From: Sphaeramia orbicularis
Taxonomy: Eukaryota; Chordata; Actinopteri; Kurtiformes; Apogonidae
Direction of reading: 5' to 3'
NCBI RefSeq assembly: GCF_902148855.1
Contig: NC_043973.1
Location: 17,346,028 to 17,410,027 of the forward strand
DNA: 64,000 nt
Of this stretch, positions 44,001-61,950 are shown in pieces. Both the position numbers and the translations under genes were made by a program. The notes below the pieces were generated by a model. It had not been told where the DNA came from. It searched no databases and was given only the letters and a program-made list of their open reading frames with translations. How positions within the stretch are numbered: the stretch's first letter is position 1; every line of letters starts with the position of its first letter.

Positions 44001-47000
44001 TTTCACTTTCATCTTTATTTCTGTTCTGTCCTGTTCAGACAACCCAAAAAACCTGAAAAAGTTAGGATTTCAATGAATGACCGATTAAAAATAAATAATG
44101 AAATTAAGTTTGAAAGTTTTTAATATCCTTTATTTAATCAGGTGAAACTTAGAGAAGTTAAAATCTCACCTTTCTTACCTGGAAAGAGTGACTTTCCAAG
44201 TAGAATATCAGAGTTAACTGCGCATTGAAGACAAATCAGGTGCATTTTAAAACAATTTCAGTGCAAATTATGGCTACAGCTATCGATCAAGTACAATCAA
44301 TGTTAATCTGCCAATGATATTTTCAATTAAGTAATTGTTTCAGAAAATTTACAGAAGTTGTCACCCAGAGTCCAACACGATAGCCTCAGTTATTTTGTTT
44401 GGTCCACAGTTATCAAAAAAAATGTCATAGAAAAGGAGATAAACCAAAATAAATTCCCAGAATCTGAGAATTTCTCAAACCAGTTGCTGGTAATTAAAAT
44501 GGATAAAGATGCATTTAGTAGTTATAAAGTAATCTATATTATAAAAGCCAAGTGGCCTCTGTGTGTATAAGTGCACGTGTGTCCCGGGATTCACACAAAA
44601 TCCAGAAAGAGCTGACTGCTGCAGTTTGGCATACTTATGTATTTTTTATGTCAAGGAGCAAACTAGCGAAAACGGCAAGTTGATAGGACCAGTATTTTGG
44701 GAGATATTAATAATGTTGGAATACAATAGCCTTACAATTGTGTTGCTATGGCCAGAACAATTTGGCGGTGACTGCTGGACAATTGTGGTACAGCATGCAC
44801 AAATACACAACAGCATAAAAACTACTACAACCCGTGAATCCCCTTGGGTCGATGCGGTAGTTGATTAATTATTGCAGGTATATTGCAGATTTGAACGTAA
44901 TCCCACTGACCAACAGTACGATTTCCTCCCAACTTTTGTAGAATATTTTGAGAAAAGGAGTCAGTCTTCTACATTATTGTCCACACTTGTATTTACCACA
45001 AACTAGAGTTGATCATTGTTACATCTATGTGTTGTGTTTTTTTTGGTTATCCTTTCCTTTTATAATACAACCTTTTTATTTCTGGAAGTATTCATTCTAA
45101 AACTACCTCTTGAACCCTTCAGTACCCACATGCAGGATCTGCAGGAAGTGACCCAGGACCTGCACTATGAGAACTTCCGCTCGGATCGCCTCAAACGGGG
45201 TGGCAGGTTGTCATCCCATGGTTACATTCTGCCTCTGTCTCCTGCGTATGTACCTGTCCTCCTGCTTGCTTTTCCGCACCTCCCCCACCTCAAAATAGAC
45301 TCTAATAATTTATAATATACAACATAGATATAACTATACAAACCATCAGACAAACACAGTGGAAACATTTACTACATCTAAGTGAGAGCTTGGGCCTCAT
45401 TAACTAATTATTTAAACAGTTTTTCTTTTTTAATTGGATCTCCAGTTGTTGTCTTCTGTCTGTATTTCATGTAATGTTAGCGCAGTAGCTCTAATTCATC
45501 ATTCTGCATGTTGACGACATCATGAAGTTGTGGTAGTGAGGTAGAACTGATGCTCTGGGCTGTACCATGTTGTGGTTTTGCTCATTTAGCTTCCAACTAA
45601 CAGTAAAACCACAGCCCACTACAGCCCAGAACGGGGTTGTAGTTTCACTCAGTTGGTATCTAAATGGCATGTGTAGTTTGAGTTATCTGTGTTTTATTTA
45701 ACGTAGTGTGGGTATATCATCCTTTAACTCTTAATGTAGACCAAACAGAGTGTTTTAGAATGTCTCCTAAAGCCACCCAGGAAAAGGGGACTGGTTTTAC
45801 TGTCCTCACATTGCCTCGCCATCTGCCCAATGAATGGCGGTCTGGTCTTGGTTTGTCTGCACCCATGAGTGGACTGGTAGAGGTACTGTTACTTTTTTTT
45901 TTTTTTGTTCCAGTAGGGGGAGGTATCGCTGTTCCCCTGCCTCTTCGCTCGCCGCTTCTCTCTCAACTCTTGCCCTTTTCAACTCTTTGTAGTTATTTGT
46001 CATAGATGCCCACTTTTCACACCTGAGCTTTTCTATATCTGCCCACCAGAGAACTCCACTAACCCACTGACAGTTTTTTCACTTTCTCAATGTGGCTTTT
46101 GTCATGTTGCCTATCGCTACTCAGTGTGGTGCGAAATTCAGACACGCAGCTCTTCTTTGTAACAATAATGCTTCATAAATAATCACATGAAGTCAATATG
46201 CAATTGTCTTTTCTCTGACTTGAACTGGATGAAATTTACATCGTGAATTTAAGTGTTAATTACTGTTATTAAGTGAATCTGTAGCATCAAAACTAATTAT
46301 ACATGTGTCATTGATACAGAAAGGGTCCAGAACCGGAGGAAATGGACAAGGATATGATCCTGCAGGAGAAGGAGGCTGAGGTGAAATATTTAAGACATGA
46401 CTCGACTTCAAGGCTTATTAAAATACATTGTTCTCCTTTATTTGTAATTTTATAGTACCTATAATTTATCGTTAAACATTTCATTAGAAAAAGTTTGATT
46501 TGATTACAGTAATTCTTCAAATAAGATAAGGCTTTATTTATCCCACCATGGGGGAATTTAACAGGCACTTTAATGGCTAATGCCTTTATTTCTCTCAGCT
46601 GCTTGAAGTACCAGGCCTTTAGTTGAAGGATTCTTGTGTTCGAGACATGCCTTTATTTCTTACTTCCTCTATTTAATTGTATGTCACAGTTGGAATATTT
46701 TGATTTAAGAAAGTGAAAACAGAAGCTCAGGCACCAGATGATAGAATACACAGCACTTTTAGATATTCTGTATCACATTCAAGTATTCAGTCTTCTGAAG
46801 TTGAACAGCTGTAAATAATGCACAGCTACAAAAAGGATCAGTGCATGTCTTTCTTATTTAGCAATACTGAGAGCATGTCTTCAGTGGAACTGTCATCTGC
46901 AGAAACTTATTATGGGAAGGCAACAATGAATGATTTCAGTTCACTGAAATCCTAGAGGGTTGTTATCCTGAAACAGGAAGTGTGGAGTTTTTATAAAAGT

Positions 47001-47489
47001 GTATTGCAGCACTTTGTACATGGGAACAAATTTAGATTCTGTATAAACTAGTAGTTTAGAAATGTATTTAGTATGTATTTAATTGTAGTTTAAAACTACA
47101 ATTAAATACATACTAAATACATTTCTATTCATTAAACAGGAAATTATAAATAAAGGCCTGATTCTAATAAAAACCTCATTCAAATAAAGGTCTGGTTTAT
47201 TATATTTCATAATACTCAACATTGTCTTCCTCTCAAGTTTTTACAAATGACACTTTTGCTGAAAAAGTAAGTCCATTAACTCCTGGTTTCTATTTGAGGA
47301 AAGACATTAATGCCCCAGATTGAACACAGAAATCACTTAATGTTTTTCTCTACTTTGTTTTAAGTGCAGTTGATATTTTTGTATTTTCTTTTTTTTCAAT
47401 AGTTGAGACGAATGCAGGAGATGATTGCCAAGATGCAGGCCCAGATGCAGAAACAGGGAGACGGCGAAGGTGAAGGCCAACATGTGTGA
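35074..47489 (+). CDS. septin2: Septin-2, GTP-binding filament protein, complete
   Basis: Septin GTPase that polymerises into hetero-oligomeric filaments at membranes, cytokinetic furrows and cilium bases. Coding exons: 35074-35097, 36803-36917, 39801-39887, 40003-40126, 41728-41862, 41988-42105, 42303-42404, 43164-43309, 45123-45206, 46320-46380, 47403-47489. All introns are GT-AG in phase; 1083 nt give 360 residues, close to human SEPTIN2. Visible parts: polybasic HRKSVKKGF (31-39), P-loop GESGLGKS (47-54), DTPG switch II (104-107), AKAD base-recognition motif (185-188), septin unique region with [16 protein letters not shown], and a short coiled-coil tail ([20 protein letters not shown]) ending EGQHV. 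The start is chosen by the family N-terminus MSQADKMK. The exon 10 donor (AG|GTTGTC) is weak. Introns contain a hAT copy, an 820-bp fold-back and a palindrome. A further 3' exon may add 16 residues. Confidence 0.96.
39137..39679. mobile_element. hAT-type MITE, CAGGGGTGTCAAAC family (copy 5)
   Basis: Ends CAGGGGTGTCAAAT and GTTTGACACCCCTG, with a perfect 8-bp duplication, GTTTAGAC (39129-39136 and 39680-39687). Shorter than the other copies. Lies in septin2 intron 3, about 120 bp before exon 4. Confidence 0.87.
40271..41090. mobile_element. 820-bp fold-back element in septin2 intron 5
   Basis: The two halves are inverted copies: TTAAAGCAGCGTATGACTTT at the left end mirrors AAAGTCATATGCTGCTTTAA at the right. 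Internal blocks pair in order (AGTGAACAACTTCGAAGAT with ATCTTCGAAGTTGTTCACTG; GGAAGGAATCACTATAAGTC with a diverged partner). The arms are roughly 370-390 bp with mismatches and a short centre. The outermost bases are TTAA on both sides, matching the TTAA elements elsewhere. No coding region. The pre-mRNA could form a long hairpin. Confidence 0.85.
42417..42632 (+). mobile_element. dispersed repeat just past septin2 exon 8
   Basis: Reads AGGAGGTTATGTTTTTGCC, AAAAGTTATGGACAGATTTT, GATGAAATTTTCAGG, a G-run (42569-42583), then GGTCTGCGATCTCCGAGTGC. This phrase set recurs widely in fish genomes, probably as a retroposon 3' fragment. It starts 13 bp downstream of the exon 8 donor. Confidence 0.55.
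43370..43990 (-). mobile_element. possible LINE 3' fragment in septin2 intron 9
   Basis: In reverse, the sequence reads like the degraded end of a non-LTR retroposon: CTTAGCAGAACAAACTTTAC, then GCATCTGTATAC-like and AT-rich tail sequence with A- and T-runs. No reverse transcriptase motif is readable, so the family is open. Confidence 0.3.
47057..47127. repeat. perfect 71-bp palindrome in septin2 intron 11
   Basis: Two 35-bp arms are exact reverse complements around a single central base (47092). The left arm begins TAGAAATGTATTTAGTATG. It is AT-rich, and no element end or target duplication is evident. Confidence 0.92.
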
Positions 47490-48514
47490 AAATCCTACGG
47501 TAACTAGACCTGTACATAACACATACCAGTGTTGTCATGTTCCATCATATTCTACTAATAATCTGAATTCTGAACTAATCAGATTAGAAAAGCCTCAGCT
47601 GGGGTAACCTGATGTCCAGGTGGTTAGGATTTATGTATTATTATACCCTGGCATAATTCCTGTCTACGGTACCATTGACTGGATATCTGTCATTTCCTCC
47701 CTTTTCTTCTGTATTAAAACACATAATGATTAAAGGATTGTTGAAGGTCAAAAGACTTGATATGAGTTCACACAACTGTCATGAACAAAGCTGGAATCCA
47801 TCAAACCACCTCCTATTTTATTTCCATCTGATTAGGTGCAACAGATCAGGAGGAACCACTTTGCACATAATAGAAAAGTAATTTTCTACTTTACATGCAT
47901 GCACATCACGACATTTAATTTAACTTCCATGGATGGCATGGGCAAAATATTCAATTGATTGATTTATTCATATTTATTCTGTTCAGTGTTTTGGACAATT
48001 AATGATTTTATGACTTTTTTCTGTCAAGTTTAAACAAAGACAAAACATGATTTAATAATCATTTTCTCCACTAAAATTATATTCCTTAAATAACTTCAGA
48101 AATATACTAACAACAAGCAAACCAGTTGCATTCTGATTTGTTGCACAAGAAAGGAAGAAAAATGTGATTTTGGCATTTTCACAATTTTAATTTTAAGTTA
48201 TTTGATACTGTTAGCGAGCTCCAGTCAGATAATGACTTCAGTCCAGTTTAAGAAATTTTGTTCATGTAACTGTAGGTCTGACCTAATGCAAACACTGCAT
48301 ATTACACTTAATTTCCTGGATAAACAGTAAATTAAGCAGCAGCATGAACAACACATGTTCAGACTAAAAAAAAATCCCATCTGTACAAATTGTGAAAAAA
48401 AATCTGCATGATGAACTTGGAATGGAAATGTATTTTTTCTAACTTAAATATCTAAATAATATCAACTTTCGTCAAGTTTGAACTATTACGTACAACTTTC
48501 ACTTTTTCTTGCAG

Positions 48515-48568
48515 GTTTTTGAGCCAGAGCTAGAGTTTGACCAGACAGATGAAGCAGAGAAGAACTGA
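48515..48568 (+). CDS. septin2: candidate alternative last coding exon of septin2
   Basis: A strong acceptor (ACTTTTTCTTGCAG) is followed by an open frame of 17 codons, VFEPELEFDQTDEAEKN, then TGA. If the donor GTGTGA inside exon 12 (at 47484, after CAT) is used, this exon joins in phase: the protein then runs EGQHV-FEPELEFDQTDEAEKN instead of stopping at EGQHV. The valine is encoded either way (GTG unspliced, GTT spliced). The acidic tail would add 16 residues. Alternatively the same junction is only a 3' UTR splice or is not used. The donor is a weak match (CAT|GTGTGA). Confidence 0.5.
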   Translation, partial: VFEPELEFDQTDEAEKN

Positions 48569-49541
48569 ATCTGGTTATTGACTCATACTGCCACTATCTT
48601 TTTGTTAGTCCTTTATGGGCTGTTTTTTTTTTTTTTTTTAAACATTTTTTGTAATACATTCAGTATATTCAGCAGTGTTATGTTTATATATTTACACACA
48701 GTTCTAATGGTTTAAACTCTCTCTAAGTCTTTTTTTTTTTATTTTATTGACCTGTTCCAGTTACTTAAATGAAGTAAAATGAACAATCTTTCTAGTATTT
48801 TTTTTTTCAATGAAGATCATCTGTTACTTTTCTATTTTTTATTTCCTTATTTTTTTCTTTTGATAACATCAAAATAATGCTGCTTCTATTCAGTGCTTTT
48901 GGCTCCACATCCGCCCTAAAAGCATGTCAACCTTTGCTCTGTGAAAGAGCTTTATTGGGAGAGTCATAGTAGCAGAAATTGCTCAAAAGTTTTTAATCCC
49001 ATTTTCTCTTTTCTGTTTGTTGAGAGAAAATATGATTTCTTGTTTCTTCTGGTTAAGAAATGGCCACTTCTGCCGAGTGTTTCCCTTCCATCGTGCATGC
49101 ATCTGCTAGCCATATTTGTATTAACTAAGTGCCGTGTTCAGCCTCGATTTTCTGCCCAGTTTTTATCTATTATGCAGCTCCCAGATCAGTGTCACAAAGA
49201 TGAAGAAAATACACATTTTCAGCCCCTAGAAGTTTAACGACTTCATTTAACTGTGTTCATATTGTGCTTTCAGTCAGATACATTTTCTCTACACATCCTC
49301 TGTATCGTCAAGTCAAATGAAGTCAGTTATTTTTTTTTTTCCCCTATTGAGGTGTAAACTATACCTGACCTACATGCTGAGTCCTCTGTGGTTGCCATGA
49401 CTACAGAGGTTAAAAAATGGCCCAATATCATCAGTCTAGCCAACGTTTCCCTCACCAGCCAAGATGATGTTCTTGACATTCCTTAGTGCTGTTTTTATCC
49501 AATATTACAGTACCAAATATTGTTCCTGATGCATATATTGT

Positions 49542-49547
49542 AATAAA
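49542..49547 (+). promoter_or_regulatory. septin2 polyadenylation signal AATAAA
   Basis: AATAAA about 970 bp past the candidate last exon, in a TTTTATTAAAC context with GT/T-rich sequence downstream (TGTGACTGG, CTTTTTGTTTTTT). It would end a 3' UTR that begins at 47490 or 48569. Confidence 0.6.
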
Positions 49548-49565
49548 GGTTTTATTAAACTTTAT

Positions 49566-50454
49566 TAATCTCTTCTGTGACTGGAGCCTTTTTGTTTTTT
49601 AGTCTGAGTCGTACATATCTCTGTAACCATGTGTTCACAAAAACTGGATCACCAGGAGAATGATTTTGGGTCTAATAAATTTGCAAAAATATTCATGAAC
49701 TGTGCTTTTGAATGTTCATATTATTCTGATTAGAATATCTTGGTTTTCAGAGGATTTAGATGTCTGAGGTGAAGTTTTCTAGGTCTGTTAAAGAGTTCAA
49801 CAGGAGGTTGGAGTTAAAAAAAAAAAAAATGTTATTGTGAACTACCATCACAATGCAGGTGTACAAAAAATTGGAAGCGCTAGAGCAGTTAAAACTTTTA
49901 AAACCAAATGGAATGTGTACAACCATTAGATCTGGGAAAAGGCAGTAATTAGTTCAGTTAGGTTTGATTCTCTCCACATTCAATTTACATTAATTTAGTT
50001 TAAGTGCAGTGAATAAGCCTTATAGTGGAAGAGAAAACCCTGAAAATTAAATCTGAAATGCTCATGTGCATTATGTTTGTTTTACTGATGAAAGATGAAG
50101 TGAGCTTTGCCTATAAATCCAGTATTTTTCATGCATGTTTCCTTTAAATAGTTTTACCTGCAAAAAACAATGTTAAAATTATTTTTGTGTACACTTATGA
50201 CAGAGGTAGGTATGGTTTTCATTTTACAAATGTGTAAATATTTCACCTTTTCAGTGTATGTTATAAGATATTAGCAATTAGTATTGGAATACTACTGAAC
50301 TGTACATTCTTAATTTGAGAGTTTTGAGGCATTTCAGTAAAATTATTCTAAATCTTGGTGAGTCAGATACTGGCCTATCAGCTGATCTCCAGTGCAAAAA
50401 CATTTGTGATGTAAAAATGTGAGAAATAAGAAACTGCAAATGTTTTCCATAGAC
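49566..50454. other. short intergenic spacer between septin2 and stk25 3' ends
   Basis: The two genes converge here. About 890 bp of AT-rich sequence; no exon of FARP2, which in human lies between SEPTIN2 and STK25, was found. Confidence 0.55.
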
Positions 50455-50460
50455 TTTATT
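50455..50460 (-). promoter_or_regulatory. stk25 polyadenylation signal AATAAA
   Basis: TTTATT on the plus strand reads AATAAA on the minus strand, 270 bp past the stk25 stop. This implies a short 3' UTR. Confidence 0.6.
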
Positions 50461-50657
50461 ATAGTTTTTTAAATCTCAGTCTAACAGGTATACACAACGC
50501 CCTAAATGTCATGGCTTTTTTCTCTTAAATACTCTCCGCTCTTAAAGAAAAATTGTAAAAATATTTAATTATAACTAATTAAAAGATCTCTTGGGGACAG
50601 GACAGGGTACAAAGGCGGGGCAGAGTGGTGTTCTGCTGTGGTCCTTAATCTGAGGTG

Positions 50658-50706
50658 TTGGGGGGAGGGGGGAGACAGAAAACGGGGGGGGGTGGGGGGT
50701 GGGTGG
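50658..50706 (+). repeat. G-run tract opposite the stk25 3' UTR
   Basis: Several runs of 4-9 G on the plus strand (C on the stk25 transcript), starting 25 bp past the stop codon. It could form a quadruplex in DNA on the plus strand. Confidence 0.75.
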
Positions 50707-50730
50707 AGTAAGTGACATCCAGCTATGCTT

Positions 50731-57990
<7,260 letters not shown>

Positions 57991-58118
57991 GTATGTCGGC
58001 GGTGATGAACAGGATGAAAAAATACTCCTTCCGTGTATTAATATTTAATTCATTTCAAGGAACGCTTAGCCTGTTGTTCATTTGAAGCTTGAGGACAAAA
58101 TAATGGCCCAGATGGTAA

Positions 58119-58168
58119 GCGCATGCGTATTGGCTCCGAAAATGGTGGCACTCTGGGAGTTGTATTTT
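58119..58168. promoter_or_regulatory. stk25 promoter: NRF-1, CCAAT and ZNF143-like motifs
   Basis: GCGCATGCG at 58119-58127 matches the palindromic NRF-1 site. ATTGG at 58129-58133 is a reversed CCAAT box. CACTCTGGGAGTTGTATT at 58149-58166 is, in reverse, close to the ZNF143/THAP11 motif ACTACAACTCCCAG. All lie 130-180 bp upstream of the stk25 ATG and fit a TATA-less housekeeping promoter. Motif matches are by eye. Confidence 0.55.
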
Positions 58169-59829
58169 AAGCACTCGAAGGCTTCTGTTGCCCATTGGTT
58201 GGGGTTCCACAAAAGGGACCTGTTAACAATTTATGTGACCTACACTGAATGTGTTTACATTAAAATACATGTTTAATTAAAGTAAACCACAAAATTTGTG
58301 ATTATGTATTTTTACTGAGACAGTGGCACAGCACAACAGGTGAAGATTTCTACTTCATTTAATTTAATTTAATTTTATTGCTAAACCAGTTCCAACTTAG
58401 AAAGAAAACATTCATTACAATTACAATGAAAAAACCCCCAAAAACTTCATAAATACATTTTCAGAAGTAGGAGGTAGATTAAGAAATCACTTTAATTTTT
58501 CTCACCAAATTTAACTAGAGCTATAATTTTCATCTTTAGTATATTACATTTAATCAGTTTCAGAGACATACTTCAATTTCATTATATCAGCATGTGAAAT
58601 GAATATATTTACGCTCATACATAAAGAAACATTTATACATAGGTCCAGTTTTTGTGTGCTTGAGTTACACAAGCAATTTAAGGTTACTATATTAGGATCT
58701 ATAGGAGGGATTGGTGTAATTTTTGATATTTAACCATTCATTCCATGATTTGCTCCAGGGTATGAAACAAATCCTGTAAATACAAGCGTTACTCTCAAAG
58801 CCAAATCTATTCTTAAAAATACCCCTGAAGTGTGTCAAATATTCATTACTTTGTAGTGAATTTCTTTTGATTTGGGTTGAAGCATGTACTAAAACTTAGT
58901 TTATGTCATCAGCATGTGGGTGGTTCTGTTTGTGTGGGAAATTTTGTTTTGTTTTGTTTTAATCTAATCCAAAGAAGACATTGGGTTGTAACCCTGTGTT
59001 AATCACAAATACAGTAAGATGAGTATTATGATACATAAATTCTTCATACATTTTTTTAAGATACCAATTGCTGTTGAATGTTTTTACAAAGCAACTTAAC
59101 TTTCTTATTTTCTTCTGAATTTAAGCAAGCCATTTTTATCAAATTTTTTGTACAAAAAATATTTATTTAATAAAATCAAATAAAAACAGCAGCTTGGCTT
59201 GAATTACATCCTGCTCTACATCTAAATTTCAACATTTATGTGAAAAAATGATCACCTATCTTATCTACATTTGTGATCTGTAAATGTCTACATTCTCGTT
59301 TTTTTTTTTTTTTTTTTACCTCCAGACACTGCACATGCACATGATCGAATGTATTTCTCTTGATGTTTTGTTTTTTTGTACATTTATTTTTTTCTCTGCT
59401 ATTATAAACAGTGAGGTGATTGGTTCTTCTTGTCCACAACATTTCATTGTATTATTGACTATGTGCTATCTTGCAAATGACAAATAAATGCCATCTGAAT
59501 CTGAAATCAGACAGGAAGGGGTATAAATGTAAAAGTGTATAATTTTTCTGACTGGGTAAACTGAAGTACCATGAAAATAGTTAAACGCCTCTATGGCGAG
59601 AACAGCAAACGTCTTCGTAATTGTTATTCATGCATTAGCCTACATTTTTGTAAATATTTTTTTTGGTTTATGCTCGTTTTCATTTTCGGATGGTGCCGGT
59701 TGCAGCTCATCACGCGGACGGTTCATGTAGCTCATGGAGGCTCCGCCCCACCGGGGACTTGCGGTATGGTATTGGCAGGTACCCTAGGCTCAGAGCAGTG
59801 CTTCTCTACCTCTGTGTGTGTCGTTCCGC
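58169..59829. other. intergenic between stk25 and mff; LINE-like tail near 59240-59505
   Basis: Divergent-gene spacer, AT-rich. The part 59240-59505 ends CATTTCATTGTATTATTGAC, then ATGACAAATAAATGCCATCTGAATCTGAA, a tail typical of fish retroposon 3' ends. Nothing else recognised. Confidence 0.4.
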
Positions 59830-59909
59830 TGTCCGTTCCGGTGGATGCTGTCGATAGTAACGTTCAGTGAACACATGACATTTTAAACCCCGGTGCTCAA
59901 ACCACAACG
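59830..59909 (+). promoter_or_regulatory. mff: probable mff first (non-coding) exon
   Basis: A GC-rich patch upstream and a strong donor CAACG|GTAAGT at 59909. If spliced to 61946, the frame leading into the mff ATG carries a TGA at 59876-59878, so the exon is 5' UTR. Its 5' limit is approximate. Confidence 0.5.
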
Positions 59910-60684
59910 GTAAGTAGTCATGTAACGCTAACTAGCTTAAGTCCAGTTAGCTTTTGTCAACGAGCTTCTCACTGCAGTCAGGTGTTTTTTCTAAGCTAAC
60001 GTAACGCCTATTGATAAAGATAACATCAGCTAGCTAATGCTGGTCATTACGTTAGCACTCCTCTCAGTATTAACTACATATTATCCAATGTACATGTCAG
60101 ACATGGCGTCTTACGTGGATTTCCATAAAGTGACATTGAAACATGTGTTAACAGCTAACGTAATCGACATGTCAGGGTTATGTAATATCATGCAATACTA
60201 CGTGAAATGTTTTCCTCATGTTGTTGTAAAGGTTTGGCTGCTACATTATGTGGTCCACTCCTTGTCATTTGGTGTATTTGGTTCTTCTGTGGGATATGCA
60301 CATGTTCACGGACCAGTAACGATTTGGGAGGGCTAAATTTACCACAACTGCGTTTAACTGTTGGCATTAGTGATGCCAAATTAAGCTTTACTCAGACTGT
60401 CATGATGGAAAGAAAGGTAGAAAAAGCTTGACTAACCTCAAGGTGGGATCTTGTAATGTAATGTATTACATTTGACACTCTCTGTTACTAAATTTAGTAA
60501 GGTAAAATTGTATGTTGTATTTAAATCCTAAGATGAACAGTGTTTTATAGATATGCACCATTTCCTTAGTCAACAGGAAACATCCCTCTCATGGCCTAAT
60601 TTCATTTATTGACACTTTAAATCTATATTGCTTTTCCCTGTTGTGTAAATATACCAACCAAATTACATACCCCAAGAATTACTT

Positions 60685-61733
60685 AACTGTATGTCAAACT
60701 CATTTTAGTTCAGGGGTCACATACAGCCCAATTTGACCTCAAGTGGGACGGACCAGTAAAATAATTGCATATTAGCCTATAAATAATGACAACTCTAAGT
60801 TTTTCTGTTTGCAAAAAAGTAAGATTACACTATGAAAATGTTTATATTTATAAACTATCCTTAAACTAAAAATATGAATAAGCATCCATGAGCAACCAGA
60901 AATTTCTTAAGAAAAATAAGTGCAATTTTAACAATATTATGCCTCAGCTTATCATTTACACATGAGCATTACAACTCACAGATTGCAGTGGATCTACAAA
61001 TGCACAACACATTTAGTAACAGGCATTCAGAACTGAAAAACATAGCAGTTAACTTTATGATCAATACAACTCGTCAAGATTGGTTTATACCCTAGACCAG
61101 GGGTTCCCAAAGTGGGGTACTTGGAAGAAGTGCACGGGGTACTTGAATTTTTTGGGAAAAATACATTAAATAAGTCATCATGTACTGAATATACAAAATA
61201 AATAATGAGAATTAATGCTGAAATATAAAACATAATAAATACATTCATATAATAGCTTTATTGTCAATCATCTTGTTTAAACTTTGGTAATATTTTAAGA
61301 ACATTATTATTCAAAATGAGTTTGAGTAATTAGATGATTATTTTTTGTTGATGAGCGGTTCATTTATTAATTAATGACCAATTTATTTATTTTTCTTATC
61401 AATGAAAGAGGGTGCTTTTCAGTTTATATTTTGCACACAAAATTTGCTTCAATTTTTATATAAACAGACACCTTTGGCACAGGAACAAATTTTGCCAAAT
61501 TTTTTTCAATCAAAAGTGCTGAAGCAAGAGTTGGGGGTGCTTGGCTAAAAAAGTACATTTCAGAGGGTAGTCCACTGTAAAAAGTTTAAGAACCACTGCC
61601 CTAGACTGTCCAAAAATACACTGAAAACATTGGTCTTCGGTGTATTTTTGGAGTTGCAAAATCATCCTGTGTGTCTGACTGAAGCCTTTGGAGGGCTGGT
61701 TTTGGCCTGTGGGCTGTATAATTGACACCCCTG
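60685..61733. mobile_element. hAT-type MITE, CAGGGGTGTCAAAC family (copy 6), interrupted
   Basis: Starts CTGTATGTCAAACTCATTTT (worn left end) and ends TTGACACCCCTG. The inside matches the other copies (CAGGGGTCACATACAGCCCA, GGACCAGTAAAATAAT). No clean target duplication. Split by another element at 61098-61598. In mff intron 1. Confidence 0.7.
61098..61598. mobile_element. second hAT-type element, CAGGGGTTCCCAAA ends, nested
   Basis: Ends CAGGGGTTCCCAAAGTGG and AGTTTAAGAACCACTG, with a perfect 8-bp duplication, CCCTAGAC (61090-61097 and 61599-61606). 501 bp, no transposase. Different family from its host at 60685-61733. Confidence 0.85.
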
Positions 61734-61950
61734 TTTTACACCATATCTGTTGTGCATCTCTTTTTGTACAAACATTTTTTTTCATTTTACTGCACCAGTA
61801 AACCAAAGCAAATTCCTCTTATGTGAAAACTTCCTTGGTAATAAGCCTTTTTTTGATTTGTGATGGCCCCATATAAAAACAACACAAGCTTTACATTTAA
61901 GGATTTTGAATGGTATTCATCTACTTCTATTTGATGCATCCACAGGCTGG

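Noticed and set aside
49566-50454. Possible FARP2 remnants
   Set aside because: No FERM or RhoGEF-like coding sequence is recognisable in the spacer.
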